Assembly: GCF_019977295.1 (NCBI RefSeq) | Contig: NZ_AP024651.1 | Location: 2,480,001-2,544,000 of the forward strand | Reading direction: 5' to 3' | From: Arthrobacter sp. StoSoilB20 | GTDB lineage: Bacteria; Actinomycetota; Actinomycetes; Actinomycetales; Micrococcaceae | Length of the DNA: 64,000 nucleotides | Shown here: positions 18,238 to 26,384 of the stretch, piece after piece | Layout: each line of letters begins with the position of its first letter | Position numbering within the stretch: the stretch's first letter is position 1 | The notes under the pieces: generated by a model | Told to the model about the DNA's origin: nothing | The model's database searches: none | What the model saw: the letters and a program-made list of their open reading frames with translations, nothing else | Made by a program: the position numbers and the translations under genes

Positions 18238-18864
18238 TCAGCCGCTTTCGGGTTCGCCCAGTCCCCGGGCGGCCAAGGCGTCGCCGGTTTGCCGGGCGTA
18301 CGCCACGGTGGTGATGAAGACCGGGAGAACCAAGGCGCGGGGGTTGCGTTCCAGTCCACGGGCCCTTGCCGAATCCCGCACGTCCGAGAAAGCGCCGGCA
18401 ATGAAGGGGATGCTCCTGAGCATCACGGCAATCGTCAAAGCGAACCGTTCGGGGTCGGCGCCGAACCGCCGGAACGGCTTTGCCACAGCAACCACGCCAT
18501 CCAACAGGTCCTGGACGGGGGTTGTGGCAGTCAGCACCGAAGCTGCCACGACGCACACCAGCACGTTCAGCACGATGCGGGCCGCTGTGGGACCCCCAAG
18601 TTGCCACCACTGGAAAAGGCCGATGACCAAAAGGATGGGCATCACCAACCAGATGGCCCGCAGGAGACGCCGCAGGCCCGCTCCGCTGAGAAGGAAAAGA
18701 GCGCACATCACGGCGAAAATCACCAGCGACACCGCCCAATCCACTATGAGGAAGGACGCCGCTCCGCACCCTGCCACCACCAGGAACTTCAGCCAGAGCG
18801 GAGTTCTGTGGATGATGGAGTTGCCGCGGACATAGTTCGCGATCAGGAAGCCATGGCCCCTCAT
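18238..18864 (-). CDS. ecfT: energy-coupling factor transporter transmembrane protein (biotin ECF)
   Basis: 208-residue CbiQ/EcfT-family membrane protein. Seen: four to five hydrophobic segments and the two Ala-Arg-Gly coupling motifs in SARARGLERNP and ALAARGLGEPE, which contact the ATPases. With the adjacent EcfA and BioY it forms a dedicated biotin importer (BioN in the BioMNY nomenclature). It overlaps ecfA by four bases. Confidence 0.93.
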   Translation of the reverse strand: MRGHGFLIANYVRGNSIIHRTPLWLKFLVVAGCGAASFLIVDWAVSLVIFAVMCALFLLSGAGLRRLLRAIWLVMPILLVIGLFQWWQLGGPTAARIVLNVLVCVVAASVLTATTPVQDLLDGVVAVAKPFRRFGADPERFALTIAVMLRSIPFIAGAFSDVRDSARARGLERNPRALVLPVFITTVAYARQTGDALAARGLGEPESG

Positions 18865-19598
18865 CTGGAAACGTCACCCAGCCGCGCTCCGGGCAGGGGA
18901 GTTGCACACAGCGCCCGGTAGAAGGCGACGCCGCCGGCGGCATCGCCGTCGAAAACGATCCGCCCGGATTCCACCACCAGTACCCGGTCCATGTCCAACG
19001 CCAGGTCGAGATCGTGAGTGGACATGATGACCTGTTGGTCCAGGCCGGACACCGTACGCCGCAGGAGTTCGCGGTTCCTGAGGTCCAGGAGGGTGGATGG
19101 CTCGTCGAGGACCAGGACGGCGGGATCGACGGCAAGGACTGCCGCCAAGGCCAGCAACTGCCTTTCACCACCGGACAGTTCATAGATGCTCTGATCGGCC
19201 AGATGCAGCAAGCCGAAGCGGTTCAGGACTGCTTCGGCCCGGGCTGCCCGCTCCTTGGAGTTCCTGATGGAACGGCGGAGGGAAAGTTCAACATCTTCCC
19301 TCCCGGTGGGCATCACCAACTGGGACAGGGGATCGGTAAAGACGAAGCCCACATTGCCCCTGACCCGACGGACATCGGCGGCCGTGTCGTTACCGTGGAC
19401 CTTGACGTTGCCCTCGGTCGGCCCAACCAGGCCATTGACCAGCCGCAGCAGGGTGGACTTCCCGGATCCGTTGGCACCGATCACTCCGATCCGGCGTTCG
19501 GTCAGATCAAGGGAAAATTCGTGCAGCAGGGTCTTGGGCGTGTCGCTGCCATCGACAGCGACACGTACCGAAACCCCGGTGAAACTGATGGAATCCAT
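18861..19598 (-). CDS. ecfA: energy-coupling factor transporter ATP-binding protein (biotin ECF)
   Basis: 245-residue ABC ATPase. Seen: Walker A GANGSGKST, Q-loop region GFVFTDPLSQLVMP typical of ECF ATPases, signature LSGGERQLLALA, Walker B VLVLDEPSTLLDL and switch STHDLDL. Only one ATPase gene is present, so it should form a homodimer, as BioM does. Lies 14 nt downstream of bioY in the same operon. Confidence 0.93.
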   Translation of the reverse strand: MDSISFTGVSVRVAVDGSDTPKTLLHEFSLDLTERRIGVIGANGSGKSTLLRLVNGLVGPTEGNVKVHGNDTAADVRRVRGNVGFVFTDPLSQLVMPTGREDVELSLRRSIRNSKERAARAEAVLNRFGLLHLADQSIYELSGGERQLLALAAVLAVDPAVLVLDEPSTLLDLRNRELLRRTVSGLDQQVIMSTHDLDLALDMDRVLVVESGRIVFDGDAAGGVAFYRALCATPLPGARLGDVSR

Positions 19599-19612
19599 GG
19601 AGATTGTTCCGA

Positions 19613-20230
19613 TTACTTGACCCGGCGAACCAGGACATCCGGGAAGGCCTTGTGAATAGCCATGGCGATAATGACGGCCAGGACATTCTTAAGGATATCG
19701 CCGGGGACAAAGGGGATGTCGGCGAGGAAGGCTTTGGTGAAGTCCAGCTTGGCATTGACCATCATGCCCAGGACGCCCAGTGCGTGGATGACCACGATGC
19801 TGCTGACCATGGTGGCGCCGAAAAGCCAGAGAGCCCGGAATTTGACCGTTCGTCGGATGACGATCGCCGCGAGGTAGCCGGTTGCGGCTGCGGCCAGCGG
19901 GAAGGCAATGATGTAGCCGGCTGAGGGAGTTGCCAGGATACCGAGGCCGCTGCGGCCGCCACTGAAGATCGGCAGGCCTGCCAATCCCAAAAGGACATAA
20001 AGCCCGACGGCGGCGAAACCGCGCCCGGCGCCGAGCACCAGGCCGCTGAGCATCACTGTCAGGGTCACTAAAGTGATGGGTACGCCGAGGGCACCTACCG
20101 GGATGCCTGGAACGATCGCGGACGCCGCCACCAAGGCTGCGAAGACGGCGATGAGGCCCAGGTCAGTAGCGGTCCAGCGTTTCCGGGACATGGGTTTCTT
20201 CTGCGCTGGGGCAGTGTTGGTCTGGCTCAT
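19613..20230 (-). CDS. bioY: biotin transporter substrate-binding component BioY
   Basis: 205-residue membrane protein. Seen: the BioY pattern GLIAVFAALVAASAI, GVPITLVTLTVMLSGLVLG, GLPIFSGGRSGLG, ATPSAGYIIAFPLAA and FIPFVPGDILKN-like end (IPFVPGDILKNVLAV). It binds biotin from outside. The ATG at 20230 is preferred; an upstream in-frame extension to 20365 is not hydrophobic. First gene of the bioY-ecfA-ecfT operon; no biotin biosynthesis genes are adjacent, so the importer may serve scavenging. Confidence 0.95.
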   Translation of the reverse strand: MSQTNTAPAQKKPMSRKRWTATDLGLIAVFAALVAASAIVPGIPVGALGVPITLVTLTVMLSGLVLGAGRGFAAVGLYVLLGLAGLPIFSGGRSGLGILATPSAGYIIAFPLAAAATGYLAAIVIRRTVKFRALWLFGATMVSSIVVIHALGVLGMMVNAKLDFTKAFLADIPFVPGDILKNVLAVIIAMAIHKAFPDVLVRRVK

Positions 20231-20418
20231 TGTGGGTCCAATCGGGTGTGGTGCGAGGCGATGACGGTGTTGCTTTTCCCCTGTCCTTGACAATACGGAC
20301 GCAGCGGAGCCGGGTTTTTGGAGCCTTTCCACAAAGCCGGCCAGGAATTGTTTGGCCCTGGACACAGTTTCCCCTGCAGGGGCCGATGTCAGCCTGCGCC
20401 CCGGGTGCCGGTAGACTT

Positions 20419-20431
20419 GAACAGGCTGTTC
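20419..20431. promoter_or_regulatory. 13-bp palindrome between bioY and ABC-F gene
   Basis: GAACAG-G-CTGTTC is a perfect palindrome just downstream of a -10-like TAGACT at 20412-20417. It could be an operator for the plus-strand ABC-F gene. Spacing differs from the actinobacterial LexA box (GAAC-N4-GTTC) and I cannot assign a regulator. Confidence 0.3.
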
Positions 20432-20507
20432 TCACAGCCGCATCCCGCCGCACTTAACGGACCCGCCGGTCCCCGCGAGCGTTCCCCATTGAAAGGCATC
20501 ACCCGAA

Positions 20508-22106
20508 TTGATTACCGTCCAGGACCTCGAACTCCGCGCCGGCGCCCGCCTGCTCATGGACCAGGTCAACTTCAGGGTGGACAAAGGGGACAAGATCGGT
20601 CTCGTCGGACGCAACGGAGCCGGCAAGACCACCCTTACCCGGGTCCTCGCCGGCGAAGGCCTTCCCGCAGGCGGCAAAGTCACCCGATCCGGTGAGATCG
20701 GCTACCTTCCCCAGGATCCCAGGACCCCGGACATGGAGCAGCTTGCCCGCGACCGCATCCTGTCAGCGCGCGGCTTGGACGTAGTGGTGGGAAAGCTCAA
20801 AAAAGCCCACGATGACATGGCCAGCGACGACGCTGCCGTTCAGCGTAAAGCCATGAACCGCTATGACCGCCTGGAAGCTGAATTCCTGGCCGGTGGCGGC
20901 TATGCTGCCGAGGCCGAAGCCGCGGCGATCTCCTCCAACCTCGCGCTGCCTGACCGGCTGCTCAACCAGCCGTTGAAGACCCTTTCCGGTGGCCAGCGCC
21001 GCCGTGTCGAATTGGCACGCATTCTCTACTCCGATGCCGAGACCTTGCTCCTCGATGAGCCCACCAACCACCTGGATGCCGACTCCATCACGTGGCTGCG
21101 TGACTTCCTGAAGAACCACCAGGGCGGCTTGATCGTGATCAGCCACGACACCGAACTGCTCGAAGCCACAGTGAACAAGGTCTACCTTTTGGACGCCAAC
21201 CGCGCCCAGATCGACTACTACAACATGGACTGGAAGCGTTACTTGCTCCAGCGCGAAACGGACGAGCGCGCCCGCAAGCGTGAACGCGCCAACGCCGAGA
21301 AGAAGGCCCAGGTCCTGATTGACCAGGCCAACAAGATGCGCGCCAAGGCCACCAAGGCCGTCGCCGCCCAAAACATGGCCAAGCGTGCTGAGCGGCTCCT
21401 CAGCGGACTGGAAGCTGTTCGCGAAAACGACCGCGTGGCCGCACTGCGTTTCCCGGACCCCTCTCCCTGCGGCAAGACCCCGCTGACCGCGGAGGGTTTG
21501 AGCAAGTCCTACGGTTCACTGGAAATCTTCACCGACGTGGACCTGGCCATCGACCGCGGTTCCAAGGTAGTCATCCTGGGCCTCAACGGTGCCGGCAAGA
21601 CCACCCTGCTGCGCATGCTGGCCGGCGTCGATAAACCGGACACGGGCGACATCATCCCCGGGCACGGCCTTAAGGTGGGCTACTACGCCCAGGAACATGA
21701 AACGCTCGACGTCGACCGCACCGTCCTGGAAAACATGCGCTCTTCAGCGCCGGACATGAAGGATGCCGAAGTACGAGGCATCCTGGGCTCATTCCTGTTC
21801 TCGGGCGACGACGTCGACAAGCCCGCCGGTGTTCTTTCCGGTGGTGAAAAAACCCGTCTGGCCCTAGCCACCATCGTGGCATCCAGCGCCAACGTCCTCC
21901 TCCTCGATGAGCCCACCAACAACCTGGACCCCGCCAGCCGTGCGGAAATCCTGGGCGCACTCAAAAACTACAGCGGCGCCGTCGTCATGGTCAGCCACGA
22001 CGAAGGTGCTGTGTCCGCGCTGAACCCGGAGCGCGTTGTGTTGCTGCCGGACGGCGTAGAGGACCACTGGAACGAAGACTACCTGGACTTGATCACGCTG
22101 GCGTAA
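20508..22106 (+). CDS. ABC-F family ATPase
   Basis: 532 residues with two ABC domains and no membrane segment. Seen: Walker A GRNGAGKTT and GLNGAGKTT, signatures LSGGQRRRVELA and LSGGEKTRLALA, Walker B LLLDEPTNHLDA and LLLDEPTNNLDP, and a long charged interdomain linker (about residues 240-310) as in ribosome-acting ABC-F proteins. Family members act on the ribosomal E site in translation or antibiotic protection; this one resembles the general actinobacterial copy rather than a clear resistance gene. The start is TTG at 20508, with AAAGG 12 nt upstream. Confidence 0.92.
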   Translation: MITVQDLELRAGARLLMDQVNFRVDKGDKIGLVGRNGAGKTTLTRVLAGEGLPAGGKVTRSGEIGYLPQDPRTPDMEQLARDRILSARGLDVVVGKLKKAHDDMASDDAAVQRKAMNRYDRLEAEFLAGGGYAAEAEAAAISSNLALPDRLLNQPLKTLSGGQRRRVELARILYSDAETLLLDEPTNHLDADSITWLRDFLKNHQGGLIVISHDTELLEATVNKVYLLDANRAQIDYYNMDWKRYLLQRETDERARKRERANAEKKAQVLIDQANKMRAKATKAVAAQNMAKRAERLLSGLEAVRENDRVAALRFPDPSPCGKTPLTAEGLSKSYGSLEIFTDVDLAIDRGSKVVILGLNGAGKTTLLRMLAGVDKPDTGDIIPGHGLKVGYYAQEHETLDVDRTVLENMRSSAPDMKDAEVRGILGSFLFSGDDVDKPAGVLSGGEKTRLALATIVASSANVLLLDEPTNNLDPASRAEILGALKNYSGAVVMVSHDEGAVSALNPERVVLLPDGVEDHWNEDYLDLITLA

Positions 22107-22111
22107 GCCTG

Positions 22112-22224
22112 CTTGCGTCCGCTGCGCGGTGTTGTTGCGTCCACTTCTTGCGTCCGCTGCGCGTCGCGCTTGATGTGCCGCGTGCTCGCTCGTTCCTCGC
22201 TTGGACGCACGCTGCGCACATCAA
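22112..22224. repeat. direct repeat and long inverted repeat after the ABC-F gene
   Basis: CTTGCGTCCGCTGCGCG occurs at 22112-22128 and again at 22147-22163. TTGATGTGC...GTGC (22170-22185) pairs with GCAC...GCACATCAA (22207-22224) to give an imperfect hairpin that could terminate the ABC-F transcript; no T tract. Nothing in 22107-22263 looks coding. Confidence 0.55.
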
Positions 22225-22263
22225 CCGCGTCGCTTTGCTCGCGGGCAGGTCACCTCATGCGAG

Positions 22264-22749
22264 TTATCGGACCTGCAGGGGTTCGGCGGCGGTAATGCGT
22301 GCCAGTTCTTCGTAGCTGATGGAGAACATTGAATTGTGGTCTCCGGCTCCGGCCCAGAGGACAGGGTGTTCTTGGAGTGAGATGTCCAGGACGGTGCGCA
22401 GTTTCCTTGGGTGGCCCACTGGCGCTACTCCGCCTACTTCCTGACCGGTATGTACCAGCACGAAATCCGGTGTGGCGCGGCGGATCTTGCCTGTGCCCAA
22501 CTGGGCTGCAACCAATGCCGTATCAACCTTGGCCGCACCGCTGGCCAGGATCAGCAATGGTTGGCCGTCCAGCTCAAAGACCAGGCTGTTGGTGATTGCC
22601 GCGACCTCACAGCCCAGGACAGCGGCAGCGGCGGCCGCCGTCGGGACCTTGTCCTCGAAAGTGCGGACTGTGTCAGGAGCTCCGGCGTCGGTCAGGGCAG
22701 ACCGGACGTTCCGGACAGGATCAAGAGAAATTTCAGTAGCCTTGGGCAT
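22264..22749 (-). CDS. YbaK/EbsC family aminoacyl-tRNA deacylase
   Basis: 161 residues. Seen: the YbaK/ProX fold pattern with FEDKVPTAAAAAAVLGCEV, ITNSLVFELDGQPLLILASG, the catalytic-Lys region AKVDTALVAAQLG and VGGVAPVGHPRK. Such proteins hydrolyse mischarged tRNA (Cys-tRNAPro or Ala-tRNAPro) in trans. ATG at 22749 overlaps the end of the SURF1 gene by 17 nt, so it is the last gene of that operon. Confidence 0.9.
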   Translation of the reverse strand: MPKATEISLDPVRNVRSALTDAGAPDTVRTFEDKVPTAAAAAAVLGCEVAAITNSLVFELDGQPLLILASGAAKVDTALVAAQLGTGKIRRATPDFVLVHTGQEVGGVAPVGHPRKLRTVLDISLQEHPVLWAGAGDHNSMFSISYEELARITAAEPLQVR

Positions 22750-23599
22750 CCAGGATTGCGTCTTCCTCTTCTTCGGACGTAGCACGCTTATTTTTCCGCA
22801 GGGCGGGCGCGCGCTTCTTGGGCGTTCCCCCTGCGGCAATAATCTGCTCGTCCTCTTCCTCTTCGGCGTCGATGGCCGCGTTGCGGGCCTGTTGCCGCGC
22901 TGCATACCCGAAACCGATGAACATCAGGACGCCAAAGGCGAACCATTGCAGGGAATAGGAGAGGTGTGTCCCCTCTTCGGTGGCCGGCTTGGGGAACGGA
23001 GTGGGCATTGGCTGCACCGCGGGATCTTCGCTGGCCAGCTGCCCGTAGGCTCCCGTGGCAATGGGGTAGGGGAGTTCCCCGGCAAAACTTGCCAGGTCAA
23101 TGGATGCCAGCTGCCCGTCCACAGCTCCACGGTCCAACTTGGGTTCGGCCGGTTTCAGCCGGGCTATCACAGTGACCTCGCCCGTGGGCGGTGCCGGAAT
23201 GACGTCGGGGCGGCCAGGGGTGTTGTTCCCAATGGGCAGCCATCCACGATCAATGACGACTGCTTCGCCGGTTGTGAGCCGGAAGGGGACCACGACGTCG
23301 TAACCTGGCTGGCCGTTCAGCGGACGGTTCCTGACAACGCGCTGGCCTTCGAGGTCGTAGCTGCCCCGCAACTGAACCTGGGTCCATTCACGCTCAGGAT
23401 CCAAGGCGTTGAACTGGCCCTTGATTTCCGTGTAGGGGATTGGGGTGGCCGAGTAGTTGCTGACCACGCGATTGATCTCGGCCAGGGTCTCGGCCCGGCG
23501 GTCCATCTGCCAGCGGCCCAGGAAAACGCAGGCCGTGGCAAAGACGACAGCCAGAACGAAGTACCCCAGCCACTTGCTGGAGAAGAGAAAGCGGTACAT
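22733..23599 (-). CDS. SURF1 family cytochrome oxidase assembly protein
   Basis: 288 residues. Seen: an N-terminal transmembrane segment (WLGYFVLAVVFATACVFLGRWQ), the SURF1 region RVVRNRPLNGQPGYDVVVPF and VIDRGWLP, and a second transmembrane segment (LQWFAFGVLMFIGFGY) followed by a charged cytoplasmic tail of about 60 residues. SURF1 supports insertion of heme a into cytochrome oxidase, linking it functionally to ctaA/ctaB in this window. Start codon directly follows the stop of the upstream small gene. Confidence 0.93.
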   Translation of the reverse strand: MYRFLFSSKWLGYFVLAVVFATACVFLGRWQMDRRAETLAEINRVVSNYSATPIPYTEIKGQFNALDPEREWTQVQLRGSYDLEGQRVVRNRPLNGQPGYDVVVPFRLTTGEAVVIDRGWLPIGNNTPGRPDVIPAPPTGEVTVIARLKPAEPKLDRGAVDGQLASIDLASFAGELPYPIATGAYGQLASEDPAVQPMPTPFPKPATEEGTHLSYSLQWFAFGVLMFIGFGYAARQQARNAAIDAEEEEDEQIIAAGGTPKKRAPALRKNKRATSEEEEDAILDAQGY

Positions 23600-23875
23600 T
23601 CAGTCGGCCTCGTTCAAAACTGCTTGGCCGGCCGAAAACGGAAGGGTCTCTTTCCACAGGCCCCGGGTGGTCAGATACTCCTCCAGCCACTCGCGGTGGT
23701 CTGTGCAGGAAAGCCAAACCTTGCGCCGATCCGGTGTGTGGATCCGCGGGTTGTTCCACAAGAGCTGCCACTGGGCCACCACACGGCACCCTTTGCGGGA
23801 GCACACCTCAGGCGCCAAAGCCCGCCCGGATTCCCCGGTGGCTGCACCCAGGCCGCCAAGATTGAAGATGTTCAT
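23600..23875 (-). CDS. small protein with Cys4-type/CxxH putative zinc site
   Basis: 91 residues, unknown function. Seen: C-x4-C at Cys25-Cys30 (VCSRKGC) and C-x2-H at Cys57-His60 (SCTDH), a spacing suited to one zinc ion, plus RKVWLSCTDHREWLEEYL, which forms a Trp-rich amphipathic segment. It overlaps the DUF3099 gene by four bases and abuts SURF1 with no gap, so it is part of a tightly coupled operon. A role in oxidase assembly or as a small regulatory protein is inferred only from position. Confidence 0.82.
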   Translation of the reverse strand: MNIFNLGGLGAATGESGRALAPEVCSRKGCRVVAQWQLLWNNPRIHTPDRRKVWLSCTDHREWLEEYLTTRGLWKETLPFSAGQAVLNEAD

Positions 23876-24369
23876 GAAGCCGCCCGTTCATCGCCGGTGT
23901 GTCCGGCCTCGCTTGCAGGGCCCGTTGGGGGGCCGTCTTGTTGCCATGATGGTTCGTCATCGACCAACTCGCCTTGGAGAACCTCAGGTCCCTCTGCCGC
24001 CGGTTCTTCCGAGGGGGAGGAACGCTCGATTTCAGGGACTGCCACGTAGTCCAGCAATGATTCGCTATGGTCCTCGGCCTTGTCATTGCCGTTGGCGATG
24101 ACAACGGCAATCCAAGGAAGGAAAACAGCGCCCGCGATCGCAATGATCTTGAACCAGCCATCCACCACGAAAATCAGGACGATGCAGACCATGCGGATAC
24201 CCATGGCCACTGCATACTTGATCATGCGCTCACGCATGTCCTCGGAGTGGGCAGCGGCGGCATCTGTGATGCTGTGGACTTCGGGCTCGCCGGAAAAAGC
24301 GTCCGGTTCCCCGGGCACTTGCTGCAGGGGACTGTTTTCTCGTGTCACAACTGAATCATCACGCTCCAA
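23872..24369 (-). CDS. DUF3099 domain membrane protein
   Basis: 165 residues. Seen: HSITDAAAAHSEDMRERMIKY, then two transmembrane segments (GIRMVCIVLIFVVDGWF and IIAIAGAVFLPWIAVVIAN), matching DUF3099 of actinobacteria, and an acidic Pro-rich tail. TTG at 24369 is preferred because GGGAG lies 6 nt upstream; a GTG seven codons later is the alternative. First gene of the DUF3099-small protein-SURF1-YbaK operon, divergent from fabG. Confidence 0.85.
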   Translation of the reverse strand: MERDDSVVTRENSPLQQVPGEPDAFSGEPEVHSITDAAAAHSEDMRERMIKYAVAMGIRMVCIVLIFVVDGWFKIIAIAGAVFLPWIAVVIANGNDKAEDHSESLLDYVAVPEIERSSPSEEPAAEGPEVLQGELVDDEPSWQQDGPPTGPASEAGHTGDERAAS

Positions 24370-24522
24370 AGGCCTCTCCCAATTCTCTCACCAAGGCCGT
24401 GACGACCCAAACCGCGCAGGTTGGGGGTAAGCCATGGGTTGGGATGGCCGGCGGATAAGATCGACACAGGAAAATCCCCCTTCAATGCGGCATGTTGTTG
24501 CCGCGGAACCTGGAGCCAAAGC

Positions 24523-25248
24523 ATGTCTGAAGCAGTCACAACCGGCCGCAGCGTCCTGATAACCGGCGGCAACCGTGGCATTGGCCTGGCCATTGCGGAA
24601 TCGTTCCTCGCCAACGGCGACAAGGTAGCCGTGACCTACCGAAGTCAAACAGAGTTGCCTGAGGGCATCCTGGGTGTCCAGGCCGATGTAACGGACGAGG
24701 CTTCCATCGACGCCGCGTTCAAAATCGTCGAAGATGCCCACGGACCCGTTGAAGTACTGGTTGCCAATGCAGGCATCACCAAGGACACGCTGCTGCTGCG
24801 CATGAGCGAAGATGACTTCACGTCGGTCCTGGACACCAACCTCACGGGCGCCTTCCGGGTTATCAAGCGGGCATCCAAGGGAATGATCCGTCTCCGCAAA
24901 GGCCGCGTGGTCCTCATTTCTTCGGTCTCCGGCCTCTATGGTGCACCCGGCCAGATCAACTACTCTGCGTCAAAGGCAGGCATGGTGGGAATCGCACGCT
25001 CCCTCACGCGCGAACTTGGCAGCAGGGGAATTACCGCCAACGTCGTGGCACCGGGCTTTATCAATACCGACATGACTGCAGAACTGCCTGAGGACACCCA
25101 GAAGTCCTACCTGGCCAATGTTCCCGCGGGCCGTTTTGCGGAGGCCTCCGAAGTTGCTGATGTAGTTCGCTGGGTTGCCAGCGATGAAGCCGCCTACATC
25201 TCAGGAGCCGTTATCCCGGTTGACGGTGGCCTGGGTATGGGTCACTAG
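24523..25248 (+). CDS. fabG: 3-oxoacyl-[acyl-carrier-protein] reductase FabG
   Basis: 241-residue short-chain dehydrogenase. Seen: cofactor motif TGGNRGIG, NAG at VLVANAGITKD, catalytic Ser in LISSVSGLYG and Tyr/Lys in INYSASKAGM, and the C-terminal PVDGGLGMGH. These match FabG/MabA, which reduces 3-oxoacyl-ACP in fatty acid elongation. ATG with GGAG upstream. Single gene, divergent from the SURF1 operon. Confidence 0.9.
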   Translation: MSEAVTTGRSVLITGGNRGIGLAIAESFLANGDKVAVTYRSQTELPEGILGVQADVTDEASIDAAFKIVEDAHGPVEVLVANAGITKDTLLLRMSEDDFTSVLDTNLTGAFRVIKRASKGMIRLRKGRVVLISSVSGLYGAPGQINYSASKAGMVGIARSLTRELGSRGITANVVAPGFINTDMTAELPEDTQKSYLANVPAGRFAEASEVADVVRWVASDEAAYISGAVIPVDGGLGMGH

Positions 25249-25364
25249 GACACTAGCCTCAACCGCAGTTTTTGTCCGGGGCCCACAACCTGATTCAACC
25301 TTGCCGCTGGCATGATGGAAGGTGAGGCCACGGAATTTGGATGATCTGAACAAAAGGAGCATGA

Positions 25365-26117
25365 ATGGGAACGCTGGATAACAAGACCGCCATCGTCACG
25401 GGGTCTTCCCGTGGAATTGGTGCCGAGGTTGCCAAGATCCTGGCAGGCGAGGGCGCCGCCGTCGTTGTTAACTACCGTCAAAAGGCGCCGCGCGCCAACA
25501 AGGTGGTGGCCGGCATCCAGGAAGCGGGTGGCCGTGCAGCTGCCGTGGGCGCCGACCTCACCACCGATGAAGGCGTGCACGCCCTGGCGAGCAAAGCCAT
25601 GGAGGAGTTTGGTTCCCTCGATGTCCTGGTGCTGAACGCTTCAGGTGGCATGGAATCAGGCATGGAGGAGGGTTATGCCCTCAAGCTCAACCGCGATGCC
25701 CAGGTCAACATGCTTAATGCAGCGGTACCGCTCATGCCTGAGGGCTCGCGCGTCGTCTTCGTTACCAGCCACCAGGCGCACTTCGTGGAAACTGTTCCCA
25801 CCATGCCTGAGTACGAGCCGGTCGCAAAGAGCAAGCGCGCCGGGGAAGACGCACTGCGGGATTTGATTCCCCACCTTGCGGACAAGGGCATCTCGTTGGT
25901 GGTCGTTTCCGGTGACATGATCGAAGGCACCGTAACCGCGACCCTGCTGGACCGTTCCAACCCGGGAGCCATCGAAGCACGGCGGGCCGAAGCCGGCAAG
26001 CTGTACTCCGTGGAGGAGTTCGCAGCCGAAGTTGCCAAGATGGTCACTGCGGACGTCGAATCCGGGCACACCGAATATGTTGGTGGTGCAGACTACTTCG
26101 GCAAGACGGCCGAATAG
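25365..26117 (+). CDS. SDR family oxidoreductase with displaced active-site tyrosine
   Basis: 250 residues. Seen: Rossmann motif TGSSRGIG, NASGG in place of NAG, and a Ser-containing strand VVFVTSHQAHF. The usual YxxxK active site is not in register: the sequence EYEPVAKSKRAGED puts Tyr seven residues before the Lys that aligns with the conserved SK-AG, or five before the earlier Lys. Related actinobacterial proteins share this VAxSKRAGE segment, so it may be a genuine subfamily. ATG preceded by AAAGGAG. Substrate unknown. Confidence 0.85.
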   Translation: MGTLDNKTAIVTGSSRGIGAEVAKILAGEGAAVVVNYRQKAPRANKVVAGIQEAGGRAAAVGADLTTDEGVHALASKAMEEFGSLDVLVLNASGGMESGMEEGYALKLNRDAQVNMLNAAVPLMPEGSRVVFVTSHQAHFVETVPTMPEYEPVAKSKRAGEDALRDLIPHLADKGISLVVVSGDMIEGTVTATLLDRSNPGAIEARRAEAGKLYSVEEFAAEVAKMVTADVESGHTEYVGGADYFGKTAE

Positions 26118-26132
26118 CGACTATCTGACCTG

Positions 26133-26168
26133 CTGTGGCCCCGGACCTTCGTCCAGGGCCACAGCTGT
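26133..26168 (+). terminator. hairpin after the SDR gene
   Basis: CTGTGGCCC (26133-26141) pairs with GGGCCACAG (26156-26164), 9 bp, followed by a short CTGTTT. The remainder of 26169-26384 is AT-rich, holds no supported gene and precedes the orphan ABC ATPase. Confidence 0.6.
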
Positions 26169-26384
26169 TTAACCATCGAAGTGGCGAAGGTGCCCACGCT
26201 CGTAAAGTGCCAGTTTGATAAATTGTTTGAATTTTCGCGTCACGAATTGGGCTTAACTGTTTTGCAAATTCGACTTTGCATTAAGGGAATCCTTCTGGTT
26301 GACTCTCCAAGGCAGCCTCGCACGTAGTTGTCAGCACATTGCATAATCCACAATGGGCGGGTTTTGCATGCATTAGGAGCTTCT

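Noticed and set aside
20419..20431. LexA (SOS) box
   Set aside because: The GAAC and GTTC half-sites are separated by five bases, not four.
22472..24049. 525-codon plus-strand open frame
   Set aside because: Antisense to SURF1, its small partner and DUF3099, with no domain signal; a GC-rich shadow frame.
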